Shown: in pieces, positions 9,011 to 17,039 of the stretch
Position numbering within the stretch: position 1 is the first letter of the stretch
How the letters are laid out: every line of letters starts with the position of its first letter
Source: Ralstonia sp. RRA
GTDB lineage: Bacteria; Pseudomonadota; Gammaproteobacteria; Burkholderiales; Burkholderiaceae
Direction of reading: 5' to 3'
Assembly: GCF_037023145.1 (NCBI RefSeq)
Contig: NZ_CP146091.1
Span: forward strand, 248,001-312,000
DNA length: 64,000 bases
The notes under the pieces: generated by a model
Told to the model about the DNA's origin: nothing
The model's database searches: none
Seen by the model: the letters and a program-made list of their open reading frames with translations, nothing else
Made by a program: the position numbers and the translations under genes

Positions 9011-9017
9011 AGTAGGG

Positions 9018-9419
9018 TCAGGTGCCTACATCAAGCAAAAATTTCGAGTCTGGATATGTAGTCACAAGGGTTTCGACCTTGTCGTCCTCTGCCGTCTTGT
9101 TGGTGTCGTCAACTAAACGCATGCCGTGAGCGGCAACCAGTTTCTCTGCGAGATGTTGTCCAATTTTTCTTGCCGGATCTTGGATATCGTTTTCTTTGAT
9201 GATGCTATTGCCTGCGGCAACCATGGCAACTCCGCCAATGGCACCAAACATGGCTTTGCCGGCAGTCATGGCCGTGAAGCTTGGCGTCGAATACGTTGTC
9301 ACCGAGAGGCTCTCTCCTTGCAACTTTTGGGAGACGTCGTTCGTTAGTGGGACGTGCTGTACCGTCGTGCATGCAGTGGTCGCAAGTACTGAAAAGGCGA
9401 TAACTAATTTCTTGAGCAT
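9018..9419 (-). pseudogene. N-terminal half of an IS-interrupted lipoprotein gene
   Basis: From ATG 9419 the translation begins MLKKLVIAFSVLATTACTTV, a lipoprotein signal with lipobox TTAC. It then has a small-residue hydrophobic stretch (AGKAMFGAIGGVAMVAAG, residues ~45-62) and stops at the IS junction after KFLLDVGT. The continuation is at 7491-7754. The intact product would have been a ~220-residue envelope lipoprotein; I recognise no named family. A start 36 nt upstream is also open. Confidence 0.7.
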
Positions 9420-9525
9420 AAATTCTAAAGATATTCTGTGGAGACCTTGGCCCACAAAGGGGATGGGACGTATCAGGGTGTTAATGGGGTGATTCGTTTT
9501 TCTCCTGTGAAAGTTGAGTACTGCA

Positions 9526-10962
9526 TCAATCCGCCTTCACCCCACGCCGATACTGGATCGCCTCACCCACGTGTACCGCATCGATCTGCTCATCGCCTGC
9601 CAAATCTGCGATGGTGCGGGCGAGCTTGAGCACGCGTGCATAGGCGCGGGCAGACCAAGAGAAGCGCGTCATCGCGTGGCGCAGCAGGCCATCGGCGGCA
9701 TCCGTGCGGGCGCAGTGCAGATCGATCTCGTGGCCGGCCAGCAGCGTATTGCGCTTGCCCTGGCGCTTGAGTTGCCGCGCATGCGCAGCGGACACGCGCT
9801 CGGCCACGTTGACCGTAGGCTCGCCCGGCGGTCCGTCCAGCAGTTCTTCCTGCGAGGGCGTCGGCACTTCGATTTGCACATCGATGCGATCGAGCAGCGG
9901 ACCGGAGATGCGTGCCTGGTAGCGCTCCACCTGGTCTGGCGTGCAGCGGCACGCGCGCAGCGGATGGCCGCGATAGCCGCAGGGGCACGGGTTCATGGCG
10001 GCAATCAACTGGAAGCTGGCGGGGAAGTCGGTCTGGTGCGCGGCGCGCGAGATGGTGATGTGGCCGGTCTCCAGCGGCTCGCGCAGGACCTCGAGAACAC
10101 GGCGCTCGAACTCGGGGAGTTCGTCCAAAAATAGAACGCCTTGGTGCGCCAGCGAGATCTCGCCTGGCCTCGGCGTATTGCCGCCGCCGACCATCGCCAC
10201 CGCCGATGCGGTGTGATGCGGCGCCCGGAACGGCCGCACCTTCCAGCGCTTGGCATCAAAGCCACGCGTGGTCAGGCTCATCACAGCGGCGGCTGAGAGC
10301 GCTTCGTCATCGCTCATGTCCGGCAGCAGGCCGGGAAAGCGTTGCGCCAGCATCGATTTGCCGGTGCCAGGCGGCCCGATCATCAGCATCGAATGGCCGC
10401 CCGCAGCCGCCACTTCCAACGCACGCCGCGCCTGCGGCTGGCCGCGCACGTCCGACAGATCTGGATAGCGGATGTCCGCATCGACCGGCGCAGGTAGCGC
10501 GGGCACAAGTTTGCGGTCGGGCGCGCTAAGGTGATCGCATACCTCGATGAGCGTACGCGCAGGCAGCACCTTGGTACCGCTGACGAGCGCAGCTTCGGCT
10601 GCGTTCTCGGTGGGCAGCACGAAAGCGCGTGTGAGCGGCGCTTCGCCATCTGCGGATGCGGGGTTGCGCGACAGCGCATACGCCATCGCCAGCGCACCGC
10701 GGATCGGCCGCAGATCGCCCGAGAGCGATAACTCGCCTGCAAACTCGTGCGCATCCAGATGTGTGTGCGGAATCTGCCGGCTCGCCGCGAGGATGCCCAG
10801 CGCAATCGCCAAATCAAATCGCCCGGATTCCTTCGGCAAATCCGCTGGCGCCAGATTGACGGTGATGCGCCGCGCCGGAAACTCGAAGCGGCTGTTCTGG
10901 ATGGCCGCGCGCACACGGTCCTTGCTCTCCTTCACCTCGGTGTCGGGCAACCCGACGATGGT
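9526..10962 (-). pseudogene. comM: comM/yifB AAA+ helicase, 5'-truncated by prophage integration
   Basis: About 478 codons of the Mg-chelatase-like AAA+ protein ComM, a hexameric branch-migration helicase used in natural transformation. Visible: IVGLPDTEVKESKDRVRAA at the cut end, NLAPADLPKESGRFDLAIAL, Walker A MIGPPGTGKSMLA, Walker B QGVLFLDELPEF, sensor/Arg-finger region and the C-terminal HxxRYQ-like HVGEAIQYRR. The first ~32 codons are 11.6 kb away at 22586-22681. The open frame continues 45 nt into the prophage to an ATG at 11007, so a chimeric protein is conceivable but lacks the native start. Confidence 0.93.
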
Positions 10963-10986
10963 GCTAGTCTTGTTGTTAGTACTGAC
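10951..10986. other. Prophage attachment site attL (comM 3' side)
   Basis: The crossover dinucleotide GT is at 10961-10962. To its left is comM sequence (CCCGACGATG); to its right is the phage half-site GCTAGTC (10963-10969), a 10-bp spacer and TACTGAC (10980-10986). These mirror GTCAGTA and GACTAGC at attR. Placing the exchange at this GT makes the reconstituted comM read PSFTIVGLPD, exactly the family sequence. Confidence 0.88.
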
Positions 10987-11025
10987 AGTGTACCAGAGCC
11001 GGTGCAATTACGACACAACGAAAGA

Positions 11026-11046
11026 ACGCCCCGCAGGGCGGGGCGT
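11026..11046 (-). terminator. Hairpin at the prophage left end
   Basis: A 9-bp perfect stem ACGCCCCGC / GCGGGGCGT with an AGG loop. On the minus strand it is followed by TCTTTCGTT, a poor U tract. It may back up the strong terminator at 11087-11112 and insulate comM from phage transcripts. Confidence 0.5.
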
Positions 11047-11086
11047 ATGCAATGGGGGAAAGGTTAGGACTATCTACGAAGAAAAA

Positions 11087-11112
11087 CCCCCTTCGGATTG
11101 CGCCGAAGGGGG
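11087..11112 (-). terminator. Rho-independent terminator of the late operon
   Basis: A 10-bp perfect stem CCCCCTTCGG / CCGAAGGGGG followed on the minus strand by TTTTTC. It lies 9 bp after the stop of the 90-aa gene, the last gene of the prophage. Confidence 0.85.
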
Positions 11113-11120
11113 AATAAGTA

Positions 11121-11393
11121 TTAGTCAGGTATCACGCGGGTAAGTTGCAGTATCTCCAGTAGTGCTCGATGCTTCGGGCTACCGTGACGGAAGCTGTACA
11201 AGTCCGTGTCTGCTTTAGTCCAGCGTGTAGCGTTGCGCGTGTAAGAGACTGCGAAAAAGGAATCATCAGCAAAGCGCGCATAGATACGACCGTGCCGAAC
11301 TCGACCACTCCAGAAAGGGAGAATAGTTAGCGTGAACGTGTCAGGGGCGGTATGCAGTGCATAACGGGTATCGGAAACAGAAAGGATAGACAT
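11121..11393 (-). CDS. Prophage protein of unknown function (90 aa)
   Basis: 90 aa, GGAG 7 nt before the ATG. Soluble, basic and aromatic-rich (ILPFWSGRVRHGRIYARFAD, RWTKADTDLYSFRHGS), with no signal peptide or membrane segment. I do not recognise the family. It is the last phage gene before attL, behind its own copy of the phage promoter-like motif (11439-11460), so it may be expressed separately from the structural genes, perhaps in the lysogen. A DNA-binding or defence role is possible but not shown. Confidence 0.6.
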   Translation of the reverse strand: MSILSVSDTRYALHTAPDTFTLTILPFWSGRVRHGRIYARFADDSFFAVSYTRNATRWTKADTDLYSFRHGSPKHRALLEILQLTRVIPD

Positions 11394-11438
11394 AGTAGCT
11401 CCAAGTTAGTTAAGAGGCGTAAGCTCCTGCTTACTTAA

Positions 11439-11460
11439 CCTATAGCTACAAGTTTTATAC
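11439..11460 (-). promoter_or_regulatory. Phage promoter/operator-like motif, copy upstream of the 90-aa gene
   Basis: A 22-bp block running from CCTATAGC to GTTTTATAC on the plus strand; 17 of 22 positions match the block before rep (20088-20109). On the minus strand it reads GTATAAAAC ... GCTATAGG, with TATAAA and TATAGG as possible -10 boxes. It ends 46 bp upstream of the gene start. Confidence 0.5.
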
Positions 11461-11483
11461 AAAGCCAGCGATAGGCCAGTTCG

Positions 11484-11726
11484 TTAAATCTTTTCGTACT
11501 TGTAGACGCTCTTGCGTCCTTCCGACTTGTATTCGACGCGGCGATACCTTACACCGTCATCACTATCATCGCTGCCTGCCTTGCCGCCGCCGATAGCCCG
11601 TTCGATTTCAGCGATACCCAACGCGATAGCAGCGAGAAAGCACGAAGCGGCCCCCGCTAGAAGCACGGTAGGGATAATTTTCACTACAACAACGTGTATA
11701 GCGTTGAGCAAAAGTGTTAAGTCCAT
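11484..11726 (-). CDS. Small prophage membrane protein (80 aa)
   Basis: 80 aa with GGAG 8 nt before the ATG. One or two hydrophobic segments fill residues 3-40 (VVVVKIIPTVLLAGAASCFL, AAIALGIAEI) and the C-terminal half is charged and Tyr-rich (RYRRVEYKSEGRKSVYKYEK), probably cytoplasmic. It follows the secretin and its terminator. No family recognised; roles in assembly-pore function or superinfection exclusion are only positional guesses. Confidence 0.6.
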   Translation of the reverse strand: MDLTLLLNAIHVVVVKIIPTVLLAGAASCFLAAIALGIAEIERAIGGGKAGSDDSDDGVRYRRVEYKSEGRKSVYKYEKI

Positions 11727-11765
11727 TGTTTAACTCCAAAAACAGGTATAGCGACAACAGACAAC

Positions 11766-11805
11766 AAAAAGCAAGCCACTTTTTTAATCAAAAAAGGTGG
11801 CTTGC
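11766..11805 (-). terminator. Terminator after the secretin gene
   Basis: GCAAGCCAC (11771-11779) pairs with GTGGCTTGC (11797-11805); the loop also contains complementary T6/A6 runs. On the minus strand the stem is followed by TTTTTGTTG. It lies 10 bp after the secretin stop and closes the main structural operon. Confidence 0.85.
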
Positions 11806-11815
11806 GGTAAGGGGA

Positions 11816-13180
11816 TTACTGACGCTCTACTTGTAGTAGTACAACAATGTCCGTCCGGCTTTTGTCGGTGCTATTACCCAACTTGAAAGAAAACCAAGGG
11901 AGGCGGGAAGCGGTGCCCGTATCGCTATCAGAAGTTAGACCGCCCAAAAGTACCCAATCGCCCGAACTCATAGAAAGCGTAGTAGATAGGGTACGTTTGG
12001 TCAGCGTTGGAGTATTGTTTACTCCAGTCGTTGTCTCAATCGCGCCGCTGATTTCCTGCTCGACTTGTACTGTAATGTCATCGTCGGCGATAGTCGGCGT
12101 AATGTTAAGAATCGTACCGATATCTTGATATTGCACGCTCTGTTGAGTAGTGCCGCCCGACAATGTTTGAATACTGCCCAACGTCGGGATAGACGAACCA
12201 ACTTTCAGCACGGCTTTAGTGCCAGTATTAGCGTACAAGCTCGGAGCGGTCTTAATGTTAAATCGCGTATCAGTAGATAGAGCGGAAAGCACGGCGCTAG
12301 TACTGCCGGAGCTGAACGTAAGCGAATTAGTAAGGGGGGCCCCGCCTGTCAAACTAACACCCAGCTTGCTATGAAGCACACTAGAAACTAGGCCAATGGC
12401 GGAGGCGTCCTTATTGTCTGTGCCTACTTCAAGAATGAAAGCCCGAACGATAGCACGGGGTACAGGTGTATCCACTTGCTGAAGTAAACCCTTCAGCCGG
12501 TCAATATCTTTCTGTGTACCGTGGAACACAAAAGCGTCTAAGTCGTTGCGCGTCATTTGAGAATATGCGCTAGTACCATTATCCACGGGCTTTCCTTGTT
12601 GCGCGCTCGGTGTTACTGTCGCTGTAGTCGGGGTATTAGTACCCGCATTAGCCCCGGCTGTGCCGGGTGCCGGAGAAGCTGGATTATGGTTTGTTTGTGC
12701 TCGTTGGAAAGTAAAGTTACCTTTAGGAAACAAAGGAAGCAACATCGAGCTGATGTAATTCAAATCGCGGTATTTCAAGCGATAGATAAAGTCTGTTTCG
12801 TCGGGCTTTTCTTCCTTCGTCGGTGCGGTCTTCGTTACATAGTAATAAGACGGTTTGCGAATAAGAGAATAGCCCCGCTCTGCTAATACATCACGTAGCA
12901 AGGATTCAGAGCCTGCCTTACCCAGAGTGGAACGGCTAAAGCCTACCCGGTCAGTACCATTAATAAAGTCATCAGAAAATACGAAATCGACTTTCAAAAC
13001 GTCTTGCAGAATTTGACGAGCAAACTCAACAATAGATAGCCCGTAAGGTACAGAAATATCTAACGTGGCAACTGGAGACGGCATAGCCGGCACGATAGGC
13101 GGCAATACTGGCGCGGTAGTAGCGAAAGCGGCAAAGCTCAATACATTAGTGAGCAAAAATGTTAGACTTTTTTTCATCAT
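11816..13180 (-). CDS. Phage secretin (pIV-like outer-membrane exit channel)
   Basis: 454 aa. Signal peptide at residues 1-21 (MMKKSLTFLLTNVLSFAAFA), N-domains, a Ser/Thr/Pro/Asn-rich linker around 170-205, then the secretin C-domain with NITPTIADDDITVQVEQEIS and the terminal LLGGLTSDSDTGTASRLPWF plus TDIVVLLQV. Phage-encoded secretins form the outer-membrane pore through which the filament is extruded. Many inoviruses borrow host secretins; this one carries its own. Overlaps the end of the Zot gene by 35 bp, implying coupled translation. Confidence 0.92.
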   Translation of the reverse strand: MMKKSLTFLLTNVLSFAAFATTAPVLPPIVPAMPSPVATLDISVPYGLSIVEFARQILQDVLKVDFVFSDDFINGTDRVGFSRSTLGKAGSESLLRDVLAERGYSLIRKPSYYYVTKTAPTKEEKPDETDFIYRLKYRDLNYISSMLLPLFPKGNFTFQRAQTNHNPASPAPGTAGANAGTNTPTTATVTPSAQQGKPVDNGTSAYSQMTRNDLDAFVFHGTQKDIDRLKGLLQQVDTPVPRAIVRAFILEVGTDNKDASAIGLVSSVLHSKLGVSLTGGAPLTNSLTFSSGSTSAVLSALSTDTRFNIKTAPSLYANTGTKAVLKVGSSIPTLGSIQTLSGGTTQQSVQYQDIGTILNITPTIADDDITVQVEQEISGAIETTTGVNNTPTLTKRTLSTTLSMSSGDWVLLGGLTSDSDTGTASRLPWFSFKLGNSTDKSRTDIVVLLQVERQ

Positions 13181-14378
13181 TCTTTTCTTTCAATTGAGGG
13201 ATAGCAGCAACGGGACCGGTCCAATAAGAGATAACGGAGCCGTGCCATTTGATAGTGGGTGCTAGTCCAGTTTGGATATATTCAAAGTCAGAGACATAGC
13301 GAATTCGGTTATCTTTGTCGGAGAGAATCGCAAAGGTATAACCTTGTTGTTTATAGAATCCAGTAAGACGGAATAGCGTAGATTCACCGGCTGTCGGGTC
13401 GGCAGAGGGTACGGGGGCGGGCAGGGGCGGCGTAATGGCCTTTGGTTGCGCTAAACCAGCCACACCAGAGATAGCGGCGGGCTTGGTCTTTAGAGGCGTT
13501 CCAATAATGTCCGCGCCGCTAAAAAAGAAGTGATACATATAGTAAGCACCCCAGACCAACGCGACAAAAGATAGAGGAATCCAAAACTTAAATAGCGGTA
13601 ATCCCCAAAACTTCACATTCCAAATAGTTGGCGTGTTATTACTAGCTTCAAAGCCGTTCGTACCTTCAAATGATTTGTACAAGCTAAAGATACGGGGGTT
13701 TAGAGTTTCTTCGACTCCATCGTAATAGTCGCCGCGCTTAATATCAGTCAGGCCAATAGCGCCCTCATAATAATCAAGACGAAACTTCTTCTGTTTGTAC
13801 TTGCCGGCGCTTAGCATACGACGTGCGACGTATGTAAATTGCGCATTACCCGAAACCTCGCGTTGCAAGTGCCCCGGCTGTTGCGCGATAAAGTACAAGT
13901 CCATCGAATAGCCACGCGCGTCTACATAGTGCCGATGCTTAAGAATCAGCATAATAGTGCGCTCGGGTACTTTCATACCGCTTCCGAAGTAGCGCCGGGC
14001 TTCGTCAACAGTGATAACGTCGCCGGGTTGCGTAATTGACGACGCGGGAAAGTCGGGGCTATACCAAAAGTCAGGCTTCTTAACGTCTTCTTCGTCAACG
14101 TTGAGAATCAGCGCTTTAAAGTCATAGTCGCCGGTTGCGGTACTCTGCTCGCGCATAAGCTTTAATAGCCTGCGCTCGGTGTGGTCCAGCGCGTCCGTCT
14201 TATCAGAAGACGTAGCGCGACCCGGCAACGCGTTTAGATAGCCGTTGATTGCGGCGGCGTCAATACCGTTTATGTTACTTACCCAGCGTCGGCCAGCGGC
14301 CAGCGCGAATAGCCCTACGAAGAAAACAGTAGAGTAAGTTTTACCGTCCCCGGGTTTTCCAAAGATGTTAATTTGCAT
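13146..14378 (-). CDS. Zot/pI-family assembly ATPase
   Basis: 410 aa. N-terminal Walker A FGKPGDGKTYST at residues 6-17, Walker B-like ALILNVDEEDV and VITVDEARRYFG, then KHRHYVDARGYSMDLYFIAQ as in the Zot domain (PF05707). A single transmembrane helix at ~265-285 (PLFKFWIPLSFVALVWGAYY) is followed by a periplasmic C-terminal part rich in Pro/Ala. This inner-membrane motor strips the ssDNA-binding protein and drives coat assembly. It is the marker gene of inoviruses and links the coat genes to the secretin. Confidence 0.95.
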   Translation of the reverse strand: MQINIFGKPGDGKTYSTVFFVGLFALAAGRRWVSNINGIDAAAINGYLNALPGRATSSDKTDALDHTERRLLKLMREQSTATGDYDFKALILNVDEEDVKKPDFWYSPDFPASSITQPGDVITVDEARRYFGSGMKVPERTIMLILKHRHYVDARGYSMDLYFIAQQPGHLQREVSGNAQFTYVARRMLSAGKYKQKKFRLDYYEGAIGLTDIKRGDYYDGVEETLNPRIFSLYKSFEGTNGFEASNNTPTIWNVKFWGLPLFKFWIPLSFVALVWGAYYMYHFFFSGADIIGTPLKTKPAAISGVAGLAQPKAITPPLPAPVPSADPTAGESTLFRLTGFYKQQGYTFAILSDKDNRIRYVSDFEYIQTGLAPTIKWHGSVISYWTGPVAAIPQLKEKNDEKKSNIFAH

Positions 14379-14406
14379 AGTTAGCGCACCTCCATCGCGC
14401 TAACTA

Positions 14407-14419
14407 CGTATAGCAACTT
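14407..14419 (-). promoter_or_regulatory. Half copy of the phage promoter-like motif before zot
   Basis: CGTATAGCAACTT on the plus strand is identical to 13 bases of the motif before the ssDNA-binding gene (18007-18019). Read toward zot it gives AAGTTGCTATACG, which resembles an extended -10 (TGCTATAC). It sits in the 39-bp gap between the pVI-like gene and zot. Confidence 0.45.
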
Positions 14420-14735
14420 ACTTAAACAAGCGACGAACTATGAAAACTGTAACTCGGGCATTAAACAGTGTCGCTAAGCCGTAGGGCAACATCAGATAGT
14501 TAGCAAGCCAAAACAAGCGGGCGGAGAACTCACCCGAAATACCGCTAGCCCCTGCTAAAAAACTATGCCAAGTGTCTGTAATAGAGGCAGGTACTAGCCA
14601 AGAGGGGGCTATGCCAAGATTGAAAAAAGCGCTAATGAATAGTTGTACAGAAAAGAAAAGCAGTACAGTGCTAAAGAACTTAGCTACACCAGCACTTACA
14701 AGAGCTTCAAAAAGCCAGACGAATAATGCACCCAC
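14418..14735 (-). CDS. pVI-like minor coat / DUF2523-type membrane protein
   Basis: 105 aa from GTG 14735, chosen because AAGGGGG lies 4-5 nt upstream and it sits 11 nt after the pIII stop; an ATG at 14768 inside the pIII gene is the alternative. Three hydrophobic segments (GALFVWLFEALVSAGVAKFF, LFFSVQLFISAFFNLG, LFWLANYLMLPYGLATLF) and a C-terminus VRRLFK fit the family found between pIII and Zot in inoviruses. pVI-type proteins join pIII at the filament end released last. Confidence 0.8.
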   Translation of the reverse strand: MGALFVWLFEALVSAGVAKFFSTVLLFFSVQLFISAFFNLGIAPSWLVPASITDTWHSFLAGASGISGEFSARLFWLANYLMLPYGLATLFNARVTVFIVRRLFK

Positions 14736-14745
14736 TGAACCCCCT

Positions 14746-16167
14746 TTATGCTGAAAATACGATAACAATGGCGGACAAGATATAGACGAACGTCAACATA
14801 GCTTGTACGAATGTTTCGTAATGATTGGCAATGTCGCAAATGGCGGTAGAGTTAAACGAAAAATCGTGATACATCAAGCTAAAGGACATACTTAGATTCG
14901 GACACTGCACAGCAGCTACCGAAAACTGTAGGTTACGCCACGGCGTAAATGCATCTAGCATTAGCTTAACGGTGTCGCCGATTTCAAAACCGGTCATTGC
15001 AGGGGGTAATGCAGAAGAAGCGCCGGGCGGGGTGTACGGGTTAGACGCGGTACCTGTACCAGTGCTAGTACCCGTGCCGGTACCGGTTGTGGTTTGACCA
15101 ACGCCCGACGTACTACCTGTGCTAGTACCAGAGCCGGTATCCGTTGAAGTGCCAGTACCCGTACCCGTGCTAGTGCCGGTACCTGTGCTAGTACCAGTAC
15201 CGGTGCCCGTGTCGGGCGTATAAATCGGGTGCGCGGGGTTTGAGGGCGCACCAAGCATATCCCCCAACGTCGGCGGAGTGGCTGTACCGCTGCTGATAAT
15301 AGAGCCCACTTCGTCAGGAGTAATTGGATTAGCTGAATCGTATGGTACCCCTTGATAGCCGGGGACATTTGAGGCAATACGAGTTACACCGTTTGCAATA
15401 TCAGCAATATTGCCGTTACTCAAAGGTTTAGCTAAGTCATCGTCAGACAAAATAGAAATAGCTTGTCCGTAAGTCAAAGTAGACCACCCCCCGCCAATTT
15501 GTGGAAATGGATTACTAATAGCGTCGTCAGGCGGAGAATCATAGCGAGCGGAAGCGCAAGCGCCTGTGGGGACGCTAAGTCCATTACCCGAACTGTCTTG
15601 ACCATAGCAAGTGCCAAATCCGCAGGTACCCGGGCCGCCTGGAGCTACATCAATTGAACATCCAGCGGCGGTAATAGCGGCGTTAATAGCGGATAGATAA
15701 TCTAAGCCACGGCCTTCTGCGGAAGGAAAGCCGGGGGCGCCTGCGGAGGTGGCATAAAACCACGTCGGCGGGCCCTTCGGCGCAAAAGGTGCGTTAGGGT
15801 CTACGCGTACTTTAACGGTGCCATCTTGATTAAATAGCAAGTCGTAGCCAACACCGGCAACAATAATGCCGCCGATAACTGCCGCAGCACCAGCCCAAAC
15901 TGGTAAACCGAAAATCATACCGCCACCGGCTGCGGCTGCATCAATACCTGCACCGGTCGCGATACCCACGGCAGTACCATACACTGCATCATTAGCAGCG
16001 GCACGAGCTATACCAACGCCCCCTTTAATGTGGCTACCCACGACGTCTTTAATAACGTGACCAATACTGTCACTAACAGGCATCGGACGCCGCAGGGCCT
16101 GCGCATTAGCTGTAGAAACAGAAAGCGCGCAAACGGCTAGAGCTAACGCAATAACTGTAAACCGCAT
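14746..16167 (-). CDS. pIII-like adsorption protein with Gly/Thr repeat linker
   Basis: 473 aa. Signal peptide 1-22 (ALAVCALSVSTANAQA). An N-terminal region with an unusual hydrophobic Gly/Ala stretch (residues ~65-115), a Cys-rich domain around 165-205, a low-complexity linker of GTGTST units (about 320-375), and a C-terminal domain with paired Cys ending in a membrane anchor (FVQAMLTFVYILSAIVIVFS). This three-part layout with a flexible linker is that of phage attachment proteins that bind the pilus and then TolA. The N-terminal sequence will define host range; no close family is obvious to me. Confidence 0.85.
   Translation of the reverse strand: MRFTVIALALAVCALSVSTANAQALRRPMPVSDSIGHVIKDVVGSHIKGGVGIARAAANDAVYGTAVGIATGAGIDAAAAGGGMIFGLPVWAGAAAVIGGIIVAGVGYDLLFNQDGTVKVRVDPNAPFAPKGPPTWFYATSAGAPGFPSAEGRGLDYLSAINAAITAAGCSIDVAPGGPGTCGFGTCYGQDSSGNGLSVPTGACASARYDSPPDDAISNPFPQIGGGWSTLTYGQAISILSDDDLAKPLSNGNIADIANGVTRIASNVPGYQGVPYDSANPITPDEVGSIISSGTATPPTLGDMLGAPSNPAHPIYTPDTGTGTGTSTGTGTSTGTGTGTSTDTGSGTSTGSTSGVGQTTTGTGTGTSTGTGTASNPYTPPGASSALPPAMTGFEIGDTVKLMLDAFTPWRNLQFSVAAVQCPNLSMSFSLMYHDFSFNSTAICDIANHYETFVQAMLTFVYILSAIVIVFSA
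15051..15214. repeat. Coding GT-rich minisatellite in the pIII linker
   Basis: About 165 bp of imperfect repeats built from GTGCCGGTACC / AGTACC / GTACCTGTGCT units on the plus strand, encoding alternating Gly-Thr-Gly-Thr-Ser-Thr in the adsorption protein. Repeat number changes would alter linker length without breaking the frame, as the basic period is 6 nt. Confidence 0.8.
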
Positions 16168-16254
16168 TTAGCCCCGAAATCCTGTGATTACCGCCCAACC
16201 GCAAAGCAAGCCGAGAAGAAAAAATTGTAGATACCACGCGTCACCAGCGCTCAT
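16168..16254 (-). CDS. 28-residue prophage membrane peptide
   Basis: A 28-aa frame from ATG 16254 to TAA 16168-16170: MSAGDAWYLQFFLLGLLCGW then AVITGFRG. It overlaps the end of the coat-paralog gene by 14 nt and ends one base before the pIII start, so translation is probably coupled. One hydrophobic helix with a short polar N-terminus and basic tail is the size and shape of the Ff tip proteins pVII and pIX (32-33 aa). Function is inferred only from size and position. Confidence 0.6.
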   Translation of the reverse strand: MSAGDAWYLQFFLLGLLCGWAVITGFRG

Positions 16255-16429
16255 AGCCGTCTCCATCGTCGTTAGATTCTGTAGCGTCGTCACTATCGAC
16301 AGCGCCACGAATGTAGCGTATAGCTACGCTAGTCAACAGAATAGATACCATCACCCCTGCAACCTTCAAAAGAGCAGGGGAGATAGTAGACGCGTCTACA
16401 GCAGCTAAGAGCGTTGACAAGTCAATCAT
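16241..16429 (-). CDS. Second major-coat-like protein with an acidic C-terminal tail
   Basis: 62 aa. Residues 20-44 (ALLKVAGVMVSILLTSVAIR, YIRGAV) align with the major coat protein of the same phage (AVLTVAGVLIAVKLTQVAIR, YVRGAV). Where the true coat ends with Arg, this one continues with DSDDATESNDDGDGYERW. In filamentous phages the coat C-terminus faces the DNA and is basic, so this paralog cannot replace the coat along the filament. It starts 4 nt inside the end of the preceding gene. A capping or minor-coat role is inference. Confidence 0.85.
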   Translation of the reverse strand: MIDLSTLLAAVDASTISPALLKVAGVMVSILLTSVAIRYIRGAVDSDDATESNDDGDGYERW

Positions 16430-16974
16430 TTAACAGCAGTACGTACAGCACGAATACCGAGCAATACAAGAACAGCAGAAAGCATAATGGCGGAGACTGC
16501 TAGTAACACTGCAAGCGTACCGGTATCAGAAGAAATTGGATAAACCACTTTTGAAAGGTCTAGGCAATATCCACTTGGACCGCAAGTAGGAATAGCAACA
16601 GAATTCAATGCGCCAGCAAAGCCACCAGCATCAGCGAACTGCGACGCTGAAAGGTATTGTTTGTATTCTGCGATAAGCGCAGGGTCAGACCAAAACGGGA
16701 TAGACCCGTCAGGATACATATTTAGTGTGCCGTCCAAGAACTTCCAGCTATCGACGAAGCGGTTAAAGTCATCGACAGAGCTACCAGCGACACAATAACC
16801 ACCAAGGGCGCACACGTAGCCGCTTGGAAGAACTACAACGGTCCAAGCATTGTCAGGATTCGAGTTAGCTTCAGCATAACCGGGCGGACCCACATTACTG
16901 AACTGCGCAAAGGCAGAGCTAAAAGTCAGAGCTAGAAATAGTCCAGCTAGACCAGTTTTCAAAAATTTAATCAT
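16426..16974 (-). CDS. Exported prophage protein with coat-like C-terminal helix
   Basis: 182 aa, GGAG 7 nt before ATG. Signal peptide to about residue 23 (LFLALTFSSAFA), a soluble domain with two Cys pairs (GYVCALGGYCVAG and PTCGPSGYCLDL), and a C-terminal membrane helix LLAVSAIMLSAVLVLLGIRA ending VRTAVK, which resembles the end of the coat protein. It looks like an exposed domain carried on a coat-type anchor. It is the first gene after the coat terminator. No known family recognised; minor capsid is the likely class. Confidence 0.7.
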   Translation of the reverse strand: MIKFLKTGLAGLFLALTFSSAFAQFSNVGPPGYAEANSNPDNAWTVVVLPSGYVCALGGYCVAGSSVDDFNRFVDSWKFLDGTLNMYPDGSIPFWSDPALIAEYKQYLSASQFADAGGFAGALNSVAIPTCGPSGYCLDLSKVVYPISSDTGTLAVLLAVSAIMLSAVLVLLGIRAVRTAVK

Positions 16975-16994
16975 TAGATTACTCCAAAAGAAAA

Positions 16995-17018
16995 GGGGCG
17001 GGCCGCGAGGCCAGCCCC
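16995..17018 (-). terminator. Terminator after the major coat gene
   Basis: GGGGCTGGCC / GGCCCGCCCC, a 10-position stem with one mismatch and a TCGC loop, followed on the minus strand by TTTTCTTTT. It lies 22 bp after the coat stop. Ff phages have the same arrangement (terminator after gene VIII), which makes coat mRNA far more abundant than downstream mRNA. Confidence 0.85.
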
Positions 17019-17039
17019 TTTAACTTCGTCAACGCTGGA

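Larger units (their letters stand above)
7755..9011 (+). mobile_element. IS3-family insertion sequence (IS407-like), inactivated
   Basis: About 1.26 kb bounded by 12-bp inverted repeats TGACCCTACACC (7755-7766) and GGTGTAGGGTCA (9000-9011, also at 8980-8991). It carries orfA (7835-8101) and an orfB in the -1 frame after an A6G slippery run (8089-8095), as in IS3 elements. orfB has lost one base in a G run near 8570, so the transposase is broken. The element interrupts a lipoprotein gene. A clean target duplication could not be identified. Confidence 0.88.

Noticed and set aside
7755..9020. Target-site duplication of the IS3 element
   Set aside because: The flanking bases (TTGT left, GTAG or GGTG right) do not match, and the right end is duplicated; no honest duplication can be stated.
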